Positions 16,468 through 24,884 of a stretch of DNA of 64,000 nt are shown in pieces. This DNA comes from Rhodococcoides fascians A44A (GTDB lineage Bacteria > Actinomycetota > Actinomycetes > Mycobacteriales > Mycobacteriaceae): NCBI RefSeq assembly GCF_000760735.1, contig NZ_JMEX01000009.1:52412-116411 (forward strand), written 5' to 3'. A model generated the notes under the pieces. The model was not told the DNA's origin, did not search any database, and saw nothing but the letters and a program-made list of their open reading frames with translations. Each line of letters starts with the position of its first letter. The first letter of the stretch is position 1. Position numbers and translations under genes: made by a program.

Positions 16468-17926
16468 CGCGCGAGGGTTCCTCGCCGCACTGAACAGCAT
16501 GCCCCAACAGGATCAGGACGCACTTCACCAGGGACGACGCCATACGACGTTCGGGGAGCTGTCGGCCGCGGCGATGGCATGGCGTGATGCACTGGCACCG
16601 GTGATCGACGAAGGCGACGTGGTCGTCGTCGATCATCACCCCGGGGCCGCAGACTTCGTTGCAGCACTACTGGGAACGATGGCCGCCGGCGGCGTGCACC
16701 TGGCGAGCCGGACGCGGCATCCAGCATGGGACCGACTGAGCGCACTGGGCCGCCGCTGGCACGCCATTACCGACCACGACATCGACCCCGACCTGCCCGA
16801 ACTGGCCTCCGTGTTCGATGCAGCAACCCGAAAGCTCCGATACTGCAACCCAACGCGTCAATGCGACGTGACCGAGCACGACACCGTGCGAGGAAGAATC
16901 CTCGAAACATCCGGATCGAGTGGTGAGCCGAAATGGGTGTACTGGACCGAGGAATCGCTGTTCGCCGACCGCACCGACTGGTGCCAGCAGCTCGGTCTGA
17001 CAGCCGACGATGTGATCATCAACATCCACCCCCTCGATTTCGCGCACGGGATGGACGTTCACGTTCTCGCGGGCTTGCTCTCGGGAGCACCCACGGTGCA
17101 CCTCGACGCCGGTCTCCCGGCCTCTGCCCACGCGAGAGCGATTTGCGACTGGAACGGTACCTATATGAGCGCCCTTCCCTCGCACTACGACGCGATCGCA
17201 GCGTCACCGGCGGCATCGGAGCGAATGGGTGAACACCTGACCACCGCACTGACGGGCGGGGCTCTCCTGACGCCGACCACTGCGCGACTGATCCACCAGC
17301 GGTGCGGGGTCCACCTACGCAGGCTCTACGGGGCCACCGAGTGCGGCATCATGTGCGCAGATCTGCGGCCACAGTTGCAGAGCGCGGCCGAACTGCGGCC
17401 CCTACCCGGGGTGGAGATGCGAGTGCGCCCCATCCACGGAATCGACGCAGATACCTATCGAGTGGGCGAGCCCGAATTCCGCCGAGCGCACCGAGCCGAA
17501 GGCTACTGGGGACACCCGGACCGTACACAGAGCGCATTCACGGACGGCTGGTATCGAAGCGGGGACGCGGTGATGGTCCACGACAACGGTGCCATCAACG
17601 TCCTGGGCCGCATCGATGACGTATGGACAAACAACCACGGTCAACTCTGTTCGGCAGGCGTCCTGGTCGACGAGATCACCGCACTCGACGAGGTCGACGA
17701 GGTCGTCGTCTTCGCCCCAACGGCCACAGGAGCAGACACACCGACGACAGTACTGTGCCGCCTGGCACCCACCGGGGCAGACCTCGGACGAATCCACCTT
17801 CGCGTCACCGAAGTGATGAACAGCTGCGGTCTCATCGGAAAGATCACTCTGATGTCCGACTGGCCGAAAACGTCTGTCGGCAAGCCCGACCGGCGCGCAT
17901 TGCTGGCATGGTGCAGAGCGTCCTGA
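16460..17926 (+). CDS. attG: AMP-dependent acyl/aminoacyl ligase AttG
   Basis: A 488-residue adenylate-forming enzyme. The phosphate-binding loop is TSGSSGEPKWVYW near residue 155, and the A5-like region LYGATECGIM is followed by YRSGDAV and LGRIDD in the hinge. The C-terminal catalytic Lys is in KTSVGKPDRR. These enzymes activate a carboxylate as acyl-AMP and pass it to CoA, a carrier protein or an amine. No carrier-protein gene is in the operon, so CoA ligation (to feed the crotonase AttD) or direct amide formation is more likely. That is inference. Confidence 0.85.
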   Translation: MSDARGFLAALNSMPQQDQDALHQGRRHTTFGELSAAAMAWRDALAPVIDEGDVVVVDHHPGAADFVAALLGTMAAGGVHLASRTRHPAWDRLSALGRRWHAITDHDIDPDLPELASVFDAATRKLRYCNPTRQCDVTEHDTVRGRILETSGSSGEPKWVYWTEESLFADRTDWCQQLGLTADDVIINIHPLDFAHGMDVHVLAGLLSGAPTVHLDAGLPASAHARAICDWNGTYMSALPSHYDAIAASPAASERMGEHLTTALTGGALLTPTTARLIHQRCGVHLRRLYGATECGIMCADLRPQLQSAAELRPLPGVEMRVRPIHGIDADTYRVGEPEFRRAHRAEGYWGHPDRTQSAFTDGWYRSGDAVMVHDNGAINVLGRIDDVWTNNHGQLCSAGVLVDEITALDEVDEVVVFAPTATGADTPTTVLCRLAPTGADLGRIHLRVTEVMNSCGLIGKITLMSDWPKTSVGKPDRRALLAWCRAS

Positions 17927-17958
17927 GTTCGACATCACACGGATCAGAAAGGGCAGAC

Positions 17959-19119
17959 ATGAGCGCCGCGTCCCCACAAGGGTTTCACTGCTGGACAACC
18001 CATTTAGGACTGGCAGACGAAGGTAAAGACGACTTCTCCATGGTCATCTCCGACAGGCCGTGCACCTCGTCGGTCGTTTTCACGAAGTCACTGTTCGCGG
18101 GCCCCTGCGTCACCTTGAGCAAGACCTCGATCGAGCAGACCAGTCCGCGCGGGGTCCTCGTGTTGGCGAAGAACGCCAACGTCGCGACCGGCGCGGAAGG
18201 GCTCCGCAACGCCAGCGAGATACGCGCATCCGTCGCACGAACCGTAGGAATCGAACCCGATGCCCTGATAATGGCCTCCACCGGAGTCATCGGAGTGCAA
18301 TATCCGATGGACACCATCCGCGCCGGACTCGACGGGCTCGGCCAGGGAACACCACTCGACGCGCACGCGGTGGCCCGAGCGATCATGACCACCGACACCC
18401 GCGCCAAGGTCTCCGAACGAGCCGTCGGCACCAGCACCATCGTTGGAATCGCGAAGGGCGTCGGGATGATAGAACCGGACATGGCGACCATGCTGTCGTT
18501 TGTCTTCACCGACGCCGACGTCCCCCAGGACACGCTCAACCGAATCTTTCGTGACGTTGTCGACCGCACCTACAACTCGGTCTCGATCGACACCGACACC
18601 TCCACCAGCGACACAGCGGCGGTCTTCGCCAATGGTGCCGCCGGCCCGGTACCCGATACCGAGTTCGAGCAGGCTCTCGAGGAAGTGTGCACGGATCTGG
18701 TGAAAATGATTGCCAGCGACGGCGAAGGTGCGACCAAGCTGATCGTCACTACGGTCTCGGGTGCATCGAGCGAGCGCCAAGCGCGCGTGGTCGGGAAGTC
18801 GATCATCAACTCTCCCTTGGTCAAGACGATGATCCACGGTGAAGACCCCAACTGGGGTCGAGTTCTCATGGCTATCGGAAAATGTAGCAACGAGGTGGAC
18901 ATAGAACCCGACAGAATCCGAGTCGCATTCGCGGACATCGATGTGTATCCGAGCTCGTCACTCGACCAGCACGACACCGTCGAGGTGGTTCGTGAACACC
19001 TTGCAACTGCCACCGTCGAGATCAACGTAGACCTCGGAATCGGCACCGACACCTGGAGAGTGTTCGGTTGCGACCTCACCGATGAATACATTCGAATAAA
19101 CGCGGACTACACCACATAG
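17959..19119 (+). CDS. attH: ArgJ/ornithine acetyltransferase-like protein AttH
   Basis: A 386-residue member of the ArgJ (glutamate N-acetyltransferase/OAT) family. These Ntn-type enzymes self-cleave before a Thr nucleophile, seen here in KGVGMIEPDMATMLSF, giving alpha and beta chains. The C-terminal signature GEDPNWGRVLMAIG is also present. ArgJ moves an acetyl group between N-acetylornithine and glutamate; OAT2 is a homologue in the clavulanic acid cluster. It follows attG by 32 bases and ends the att operon. Together with AttA and AttB it points to an ornithine/arginine-derived product. Confidence 0.88.
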   Translation: MSAASPQGFHCWTTHLGLADEGKDDFSMVISDRPCTSSVVFTKSLFAGPCVTLSKTSIEQTSPRGVLVLAKNANVATGAEGLRNASEIRASVARTVGIEPDALIMASTGVIGVQYPMDTIRAGLDGLGQGTPLDAHAVARAIMTTDTRAKVSERAVGTSTIVGIAKGVGMIEPDMATMLSFVFTDADVPQDTLNRIFRDVVDRTYNSVSIDTDTSTSDTAAVFANGAAGPVPDTEFEQALEEVCTDLVKMIASDGEGATKLIVTTVSGASSERQARVVGKSIINSPLVKTMIHGEDPNWGRVLMAIGKCSNEVDIEPDRIRVAFADIDVYPSSSLDQHDTVEVVREHLATATVEINVDLGIGTDTWRVFGCDLTDEYIRINADYTT

Positions 19120-19300
19120 AGATCACTCCAATCACTTCACCAACAGGCCGCAGTAACGTGGAGTGGGCATCCGGCCTCGACGCCTCGACCTGTCGAAGCC
19201 GTTACAGCACGTCGCCTGTGGCCGTTGATGTTGCCGGTTCTGCCGGACTCTGGACATGAGCAAATTAAAGACCGAACACGATTCGCGCCGGGGGGCGAAA

Positions 19301-20302
19301 ATGGCTGCAACCGATAGAGAACCTTCAAAAAGGTTCCGAGACAATGCCCATAACGACCGCAATGCCACAACTCTGATCAAAACTTCCGACCACGCATCTA
19401 GCGAAGAGCGTAGTCACGAGCTGTACACCGTGTACGGAACCGCGTGTCACGCGCCTGAACGACAGTGTATGACACGACTCACTGCGCGAATAGTCGATGG
19501 GGACAGCTTAGCGTCGATTCGGTGCGGACCAGGAGAAATTACTCGTCGACAGGTTGATCTCGAAGCCGATCCACGATTCTCCGTGAGGATTCAATACGTC
19601 TTATCGGGCGAAGTAATTCTGTCGCAGAACGGCGTCCAAATATCGCTGAAGAGTGGAGGCATTGGCCTATACTATAGCGATTACAGTTATACAATGACTG
19701 TAACCCGTGCCAGCTGTTTAGCGGTAGTCACGTTACGGCAGAGGGTGGGCTCAAGAGAAGACTTCGACGCCGCCTCGGGTCGAGGTCTTCGCGTTGTGCC
19801 AAACGCTGAAGGTACGGGGAAAATACTCTCAGATACTTTACATTCTACTTCGAGAGAAATTGGAATGCTGAACACGTTCACGGCTCATAATGTCATCTCA
19901 GCCGTTCGATTACTGGCGTGGGAAGGAATGCACCCGCCCCATGGCCACGCACCGCCTGACCAGCAATCCGGCCTCGTAGCGACGGCGCGCTTGATGATCG
20001 AGAAGAATCTTTCTGATCCCACGCTCAATCCCGACCTACTCGCGCGCAAACTACATGTATCGGTTCGTCAGCTGCATCGCGCTTTCGAGCGAGAGGAGCG
20101 AACTCTGTCCGCTTATATAGCATATGAGCGCATTGAAAGGTGCGCTGCCGATTTGATCGACCCAAGCTTACAACAGATACCGATAGGCGACATCAGTGCG
20201 CGGTGGGGGCTTAGTGACCAGTCGAGACTTTCTCGGCTATTTCGCGAGTTGAAGGGTTGCTCGCCTTCGGAATTCAGAAGGTTTTACGCGGAACCCAGCT
20301 AA
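19301..20302 (+). CDS. fasR: AraC-family regulator FasR of the cytokinin locus
   Basis: A 333-residue transcription factor with a C-terminal double-HTH AraC/XylS domain (about residues 235-330). First-helix sequence is LNPDLLARKLHVSVRQLHRAF, and the second HTH contains DISARWGLSDQSRLSRLFRE. The N-terminal part resembles the AraC-binding-like domain. The ATG at 19301 has a GGGGGG tract just upstream; an in-frame ATG at 19256 and a later one at 19469 are alternatives. It is more AT-rich than the att genes next to it. Its homologue in R. fascians D188 is required for fas expression and virulence. The gene precedes mtr1 and the fas operon on the same strand. Confidence 0.9.
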   Translation: MAATDREPSKRFRDNAHNDRNATTLIKTSDHASSEERSHELYTVYGTACHAPERQCMTRLTARIVDGDSLASIRCGPGEITRRQVDLEADPRFSVRIQYVLSGEVILSQNGVQISLKSGGIGLYYSDYSYTMTVTRASCLAVVTLRQRVGSREDFDAASGRGLRVVPNAEGTGKILSDTLHSTSREIGMLNTFTAHNVISAVRLLAWEGMHPPHGHAPPDQQSGLVATARLMIEKNLSDPTLNPDLLARKLHVSVRQLHRAFEREERTLSAYIAYERIERCAADLIDPSLQQIPIGDISARWGLSDQSRLSRLFRELKGCSPSEFRRFYAEPS

Positions 20303-20820
20303 TTCGAGAACACATCCACCGATCAATTCCGAGTGGTCAAGACCGGAACGAAGGTTCTCGTACCGGCGCGCCGCGTCGACGTGATCGAACTCGCTGGGCA
20401 ACAAGTACACGACCGGGTGACGGATTCATCAAGACAAAATTCTTGACCTTGCTCGAGGTAGTGACGGTCCGGCTATCCGTCCACGGTAGCTACCACGCAA
20501 CTCCGTCACGTCCGCGCGCACTCGCGCCGATCGGGGCATCGCCTTCACGGCATAAGACGATTGATCTGCGGGTTCTCGCGGTAGACGTGGCTGTAGTCGT
20601 TGTCGACTTTGGAGGGCCCGACTCCGAGGACTTGATCGTTGGCCGGTTGCGGCTTCCATGGTCTCCTCACGGCCGGCGCAGATGGGTGCCTACCTGCACT
20701 GGACCCCGTAGGGGACTTCGACCCCACTTGTCGCACGGTGCCAAAGTTTTGTCGCTTCGCGACGAAGAGCTGTGGAGGTATTTCCGCAATTAATTTCGAT
20801 AAGTAGCGTCGAAGACATCA
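20303..20820. other. Gene-free interval between fasR and the mtr1 leader
   Basis: About 520 bases without a convincing gene. On the minus strand around 20290-20415 one frame reads HPVVYLLPSEFDHVDAARR, faintly like the C-terminal end of an IS3-type transposase, but it is interrupted and has no start, so it is at most a remnant. The interval probably holds the long promoter/leader region of the mtr-fas operon. Confidence 0.4.
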
Positions 20821-20872
20821 TCAAGTCGCCGACCTTGCAGGTCGCAATGGTTCATTCGACATGTCGACTTGA
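20821..20872 (+). promoter_or_regulatory. Nested dyad symmetries upstream of mtr1
   Basis: Three overlapping symmetric elements lie within 52 bases and end 40 bases before mtr1. TCAAGTCG (20821-20828) pairs with CGACTTGA (20865-20872). Inside lies CGACCT-tgc-AGGTCG (20830-20844). The perfect palindrome TCGACATGTCGA (20856-20867) overlaps the outer right arm. The outer stem and the palindrome cannot form at once, so this could be an operator cluster (for example for FasR) or a switchable leader RNA. Confidence 0.5.
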
Positions 20873-20912
20873 GATACAGAAATGATGGGGAGAACCGAAG
20901 AAGGAGACTGTG

Positions 20913-21764
20913 ATGATCTCGGCAGATCAATATGCGCGCGATAGCTATGAACGTGAGTTGAAAGCTCACTGGGACGCTAAAACAACCGATGACATCAATC
21001 TCCTACTGGGCGCTGATGATGATCTTTACCACCATCACTACGCGATTGGCGATTTCGACCGCTCTATTCTGGATTCCGTAGGTGAGGAGCGAGAGAACGC
21101 GATTTTGCGAGAGTTGCATCGAATGGAGAATGATCAAGTCGGACTGATCCTCGACGCCCTCGGTCCTTTGCCGCCCAACTCTCGCGGCATGGATGCCGGG
21201 TCAGGTCGCGGGGGAACATCTTTTCGTCTCGCTGGAGCGACGGAGAGCCGAATCGACGGCGTCAATTTTTGCGAACATCACGTCGCGTTCGCCGAGCAGA
21301 TCGCACGCAAACGCGGTTGGGATAGCCGCGTTCAATTCCACCTCGGGAACATGCTGCAGGCACCATTTCCTGATCACACTTTCGATTTCGTGGTCTCAAA
21401 CGAGACGACGATGTACGCCGACGCGTACGAAGCAATGGCCGAGTTCTCCCGCCTACTGCGACGGGGCGGTCGCTACGTAATGACCACCTGGTGCCGCAAC
21501 GACGCAGTCGACCCACGCTCGGACGCGACAAGGCAGATCGATGAACATTACGTATGCCGAATGCACCGCCGAAGCACTTACTTCAAGGCCTTCGCGGCAA
21601 ACGGCCTGATTCCGTACCGCGTGGCTCAGTACACACACGAAGCTATGCCGTACTGGGAGCTACGCAACAACAGCAAACTCCGCACCGGCGTTGAGGATGC
21701 GTTCCTCAGCGGCTACAGCGACGGTTCACTGAACTACCTAGTGATTGCGGCCGAACGCATCTGA
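20913..21764 (+). CDS. mtr1: SAM-dependent methyltransferase Mtr1 (isoprenoid/cytokinin precursor methylation)
   Basis: A 283-residue class I methyltransferase. The SAM motif I is GMDAGSGRGGTSF near residue 92, and the post-motif VSNETTMYADA and the WCRND stretch are shared with geranyl-diphosphate C-methyltransferases. AAGGAG at 20901-20906 sits six bases before the ATG at 20913; a GTG three bases earlier is also in frame. It is paralogous to the next gene and of identical length. Published work on R. fascians links these two enzymes to methylated isoprenoid donors and hence methylated cytokinins made by FasD. It opens the mtr-fas operon. Confidence 0.9.
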   Translation: MISADQYARDSYERELKAHWDAKTTDDINLLLGADDDLYHHHYAIGDFDRSILDSVGEERENAILRELHRMENDQVGLILDALGPLPPNSRGMDAGSGRGGTSFRLAGATESRIDGVNFCEHHVAFAEQIARKRGWDSRVQFHLGNMLQAPFPDHTFDFVVSNETTMYADAYEAMAEFSRLLRRGGRYVMTTWCRNDAVDPRSDATRQIDEHYVCRMHRRSTYFKAFAANGLIPYRVAQYTHEAMPYWELRNNSKLRTGVEDAFLSGYSDGSLNYLVIAAERI

Positions 21765-21803
21765 GACATCCACCCGGAAACCACAAACTTGAAGGAGCCT
21801 GAA

Positions 21804-22655
21804 ATGCCGAACCTCGACGTGGCAGTCCTCGGCCAGCATGACGTACAGCAGCGCCGCTACTGGGATGCCAAAAAATCCGACGATATCAACCTGCTGCTGG
21901 GCACTGAAGACGGCTTGTACCACCACCACTACGGAATCGGTGACTACGATCACTCTGTACTCGCTGCACCTGCGGAGCTGCGGGAGTCACTGATCCTGCG
22001 CGAACTTCACCGGATGGAGTCGCTGGAAATCAACCTTATCGTCGATGCATTAGGGGAGGTCTCACCGAGCTCTCGTGTCATGGACGCGGGATCGGGGCGA
22101 GGCGGAACGACCTTCACAATCGCTGATCGATTCGGCTGCCGGGTAGACGGGGTGAACTACTGCGCTCACCATGTCGAGTTCGCAGAGAAGTTGGCCCGTG
22201 AACGCGGGAGCTCGGACCGTGTGCAATTCCACTTCGCAAACATGGTTCAGGCCCCCTTCGAGGACAACACCTTCGATTACATCGTCTCCAACGAAACCAC
22301 GATGTGTGTCGACCTAGGGGAGGCGTTCACCGAGTTCGCCCGGTTGCTGCGCCCCGGCGGCCGCTATGTCGCAGTCACCTGGTGCCGCAACGACGTAGTT
22401 GCTGAGCGTTCCGAGGCATCACGGTTGATCGACGAAGAATATCAGTGCGCTATGCACACCCGCAGTACTTATTTCCAAACTCTGGCAGCAAATGGTCTGG
22501 TGCCGTATCACGTTCAGCGATACACCGACGAAGCCATCCCGTACTGGGACCTGCGCAACCAGGCAGCGTTGCGCACAGGTGTCGAGGAACCATTCCTCCA
22601 GGGCTTCCGCGAACGCAGCATCGACTACTTGGTTATCGCGTGCGAGCGTCTGTAG
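21804..22655 (+). CDS. mtr2: SAM-dependent methyltransferase Mtr2
   Basis: A 283-residue paralogue of Mtr1 with the same architecture. The DDINLLLGTEDGLYHHHYGI segment near the N-terminus is almost the same as in Mtr1, motif I is VMDAGSGRGGTTF, and TWCRNDVVAERSEASRLIDE is also conserved. AAGGAG lies six bases before the ATG at 21804, exactly as for mtr1, which argues against the earlier in-frame TTG. The two genes clearly arose by tandem duplication and have since diverged, probably acting in sequence or on different carbons of the prenyl donor. The distribution of labour cannot be read from sequence. Confidence 0.9.
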   Translation: MPNLDVAVLGQHDVQQRRYWDAKKSDDINLLLGTEDGLYHHHYGIGDYDHSVLAAPAELRESLILRELHRMESLEINLIVDALGEVSPSSRVMDAGSGRGGTTFTIADRFGCRVDGVNYCAHHVEFAEKLARERGSSDRVQFHFANMVQAPFEDNTFDYIVSNETTMCVDLGEAFTEFARLLRPGGRYVAVTWCRNDVVAERSEASRLIDEEYQCAMHTRSTYFQTLAANGLVPYHVQRYTDEAIPYWDLRNQAALRTGVEEPFLQGFRERSIDYLVIACERL

Positions 22656-22750
22656 CGGTGGCCTGAGATATCCGAGTTATCCACGCGCCAGCGATCCTCG
22701 GCATCGGCGCGCCACTTCGTCCTTCTACAAACAATCGAAGGGATTCCGGT

Positions 22751-23950
22751 ATGGCCGGAACGGCTGATTTACCTTTAGAAATGCGACGCAACGGCCTGAA
22801 CCCGACCGAAGAGCTCGCCCAGGTCCGTGACCGCGACGGTGTTATCCCAGTAGGAGAACTCTACGGGGCCCCGGCTTTTCTCGTCTGCCGTTACGAAGAC
22901 GTCCGGCGAATCTTCGCAGACTCAAACCGGTTCAGCAACGCCCACACGCCAATGTTCGCAATACCCAGCGGCGGCGATGTGATTGAAGATGAACTAGCCG
23001 CCATGCGCGCCGGTAACCTCATCGGACTCGATCCCCCCGACCACACCCGCTTGCGTCATATCCTTGCTGCGGAGTTCTCAGTGCACCGGCTCAGTCGCCT
23101 GCAGCCGCGCATCGCAGAGATAGTGGACAGTGCATTGGATGGTCTCGAGCAAGCCGGGCAACCCGCCGACCTTATGGACCGTTACGCGCTACCAGTCTCT
23201 TTGCTCGTACTGTGTGAGCTGTTGGGAGTGCCCTATGCCGATCGCGACGAATTGCGAGATCGAACAGCACGCCTCCTGGATCTGTCGGCATCTGCAGAAC
23301 AACGAGCGGTTGCCCAGCGAGAAGACCGTCGATACATGGCCACCCTGGTTACCCGTGCGCAGGAACAACCCGGTGACGACTTGTTGGGAATTCTGGCGCG
23401 CAAGATTGGCGACAACCTCAGCACCGACGAACTTATCAGCATCATCAGTCTGATCATGCTCGGTGGACACGAGACCACAGCAAGCATGATCGGCCTCAGT
23501 GTACTGGCCCTTTTGCATCACCCGGAACAAGCCGCCATGATGATCGAGGACCCGAACTGCGTCAATTCCGGAATTGAGGAATTATTGCGGTGGTTGTCGG
23601 TCGCCCATTCGCAGCCACCGCGCATGGCAGTAACCGAGGTGCAAATCGCCGGGGTGACCATTCCGGCAGGATCTTTCGTCATCCCGTCCCTATTGGCCGC
23701 TAATCGCGACAGCAATCTGACGGACAGACCCGACGACCTCGATATCACCAGGGGAGTAGCCGGTCACCTCGCCTTCGGGCATGGCGTCCATTTCTGTCTT
23801 GGGCATTCACTCGCTCGGATGACCCTGCGCACGGCCGTGCCGGCGGTACTGAGGCGCTTTCCCGACCTAGCCCTCTCACCCTCGCACGACGTTCGGCTCC
23901 GCTCCGCCAGCATTGTTCTCGGCCTCGAAGAACTACAGCTGACGTGGTGA
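22751..23950 (+). CDS. fasA: Cytochrome P450 FasA
   Basis: A 399-residue bacterial class I P450. The oxygen-activating I-helix motif is GGHETT, the ExxR motif lies in IEELLRWL, and the haem loop is FGHGVHFCLG with the axial thiolate at Cys349. No membrane anchor is present. AAGGGA lies upstream of the ATG. In R. fascians FasA is proposed to hydroxylate the isopentenyl side chain, giving zeatin-type cytokinins. Its electrons should come from the ferredoxin domain of the next gene product. Confidence 0.93.
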   Translation: MAGTADLPLEMRRNGLNPTEELAQVRDRDGVIPVGELYGAPAFLVCRYEDVRRIFADSNRFSNAHTPMFAIPSGGDVIEDELAAMRAGNLIGLDPPDHTRLRHILAAEFSVHRLSRLQPRIAEIVDSALDGLEQAGQPADLMDRYALPVSLLVLCELLGVPYADRDELRDRTARLLDLSASAEQRAVAQREDRRYMATLVTRAQEQPGDDLLGILARKIGDNLSTDELISIISLIMLGGHETTASMIGLSVLALLHHPEQAAMMIEDPNCVNSGIEELLRWLSVAHSQPPRMAVTEVQIAGVTIPAGSFVIPSLLAANRDSNLTDRPDDLDITRGVAGHLAFGHGVHFCLGHSLARMTLRTAVPAVLRRFPDLALSPSHDVRLRSASIVLGLEELQLTW

Positions 23951-23963
23951 GAAGCGAGCGGTC

Positions 23964-24878
23964 ATGAAAGTCGTCGTGAACGAGCGGAGGTGTTTCGGCT
24001 CCGGTCAGTGCGTGCTCGTCGCGCCCGAGGTCTTCGAGCAGAGTAACGACGGCACAGTCACATTGCTCGTGGACAAACCTTCCCCAGACAACCATTCGCT
24101 GGTACGCGCGGCTGCACGTTCCTGCCCAGCTACTGCTATCCGCTTCGAAGAGAATGCGATGCGACAAGAGCCAACCGAATTCAGCTATGACGATCTGCCT
24201 GCTCTGATCTCCCGTATGCGGGGAGACGAAAGGCACTCGTTCTCATCCTCATCGACGATGGACGTGCTGTGGGTACTCTACGACGAAATCCTCAACGTAT
24301 CCCCCGAGAGCCCCGACGACGACGACAGGGACCGCTTCTTGCTGTCCAAAGGTCACGGCCCGATGGCCTACTACGCGGTACTTGCGGCCAAAGGGTTCCT
24401 CCGACCAGAGCTCCTCGATACCTGGGCGACAAAGAACTCACCACTCGGCTTCGCGCCGGATCGAACCAAAATCTCGGGTGTAGAAATGTCGGGTGGCTCG
24501 CTCGGCCATGGCTTGCCGCTCGCAGTGGGCGTCGCGATGGGACTCCGTATACAAAATCGTCACGCACCGAGAGTCTTCGTGCTCATCGGCGATGGAGAGT
24601 TCGATGAGGGCAGCAACCACGAGGCGATGGCTTTTGCAGGACGCGCGCGCTTGAACCAACTGACGGTCATCGTCCTGGACAACGGCACGGCAAGTATGGG
24701 TTGGCCGCATGGAATCGATAAACGGTTCGACGGTGAGGGTTGGGACACAATCAACATCAACGGTGCTGACCATGAGGAGATCGCTGCGGCACTGAATCGA
24801 GATCACAACGACAGACCGCTCGCGGTGGTCGCCACCGTGACTCGGCAATCGGCCCGTTCGTCCATTCAGCAGAGATGA
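23964..24878 (+). CDS. fasB: FasB: ferredoxin fused to transketolase/PDH-alpha-type domain
   Basis: A 304-residue fusion. Residues 1 to about 65 form a small 3Fe-4S-type ferredoxin with Cys10, Cys16 and Cys54, of the kind that serves actinobacterial P450s. From about residue 72 a thiamine-diphosphate-binding domain like the N-terminal part of transketolase follows, with the TPP/Mg motif GDGEFDEGSN. Published models of the fas operon treat FasB and FasC as a dedicated unit that oxidises a 2-oxo acid such as pyruvate and delivers electrons to FasA. The gene lies 13 bases after fasA and 6 before fasC. Confidence 0.92.
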   Translation: MKVVVNERRCFGSGQCVLVAPEVFEQSNDGTVTLLVDKPSPDNHSLVRAAARSCPATAIRFEENAMRQEPTEFSYDDLPALISRMRGDERHSFSSSSTMDVLWVLYDEILNVSPESPDDDDRDRFLLSKGHGPMAYYAVLAAKGFLRPELLDTWATKNSPLGFAPDRTKISGVEMSGGSLGHGLPLAVGVAMGLRIQNRHAPRVFVLIGDGEFDEGSNHEAMAFAGRARLNQLTVIVLDNGTASMGWPHGIDKRFDGEGWDTININGADHEEIAAALNRDHNDRPLAVVATVTRQSARSSIQQR

Positions 24879-24884
24879 ATCGCC

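Noticed and set aside
20545..20736. Minus-strand 63-residue frame upstream of mtr1
   Set aside because: The C-terminal part looks protein-like but there is no RBS or recognisable domain; it could be an insertion-sequence scrap, too weak to list.
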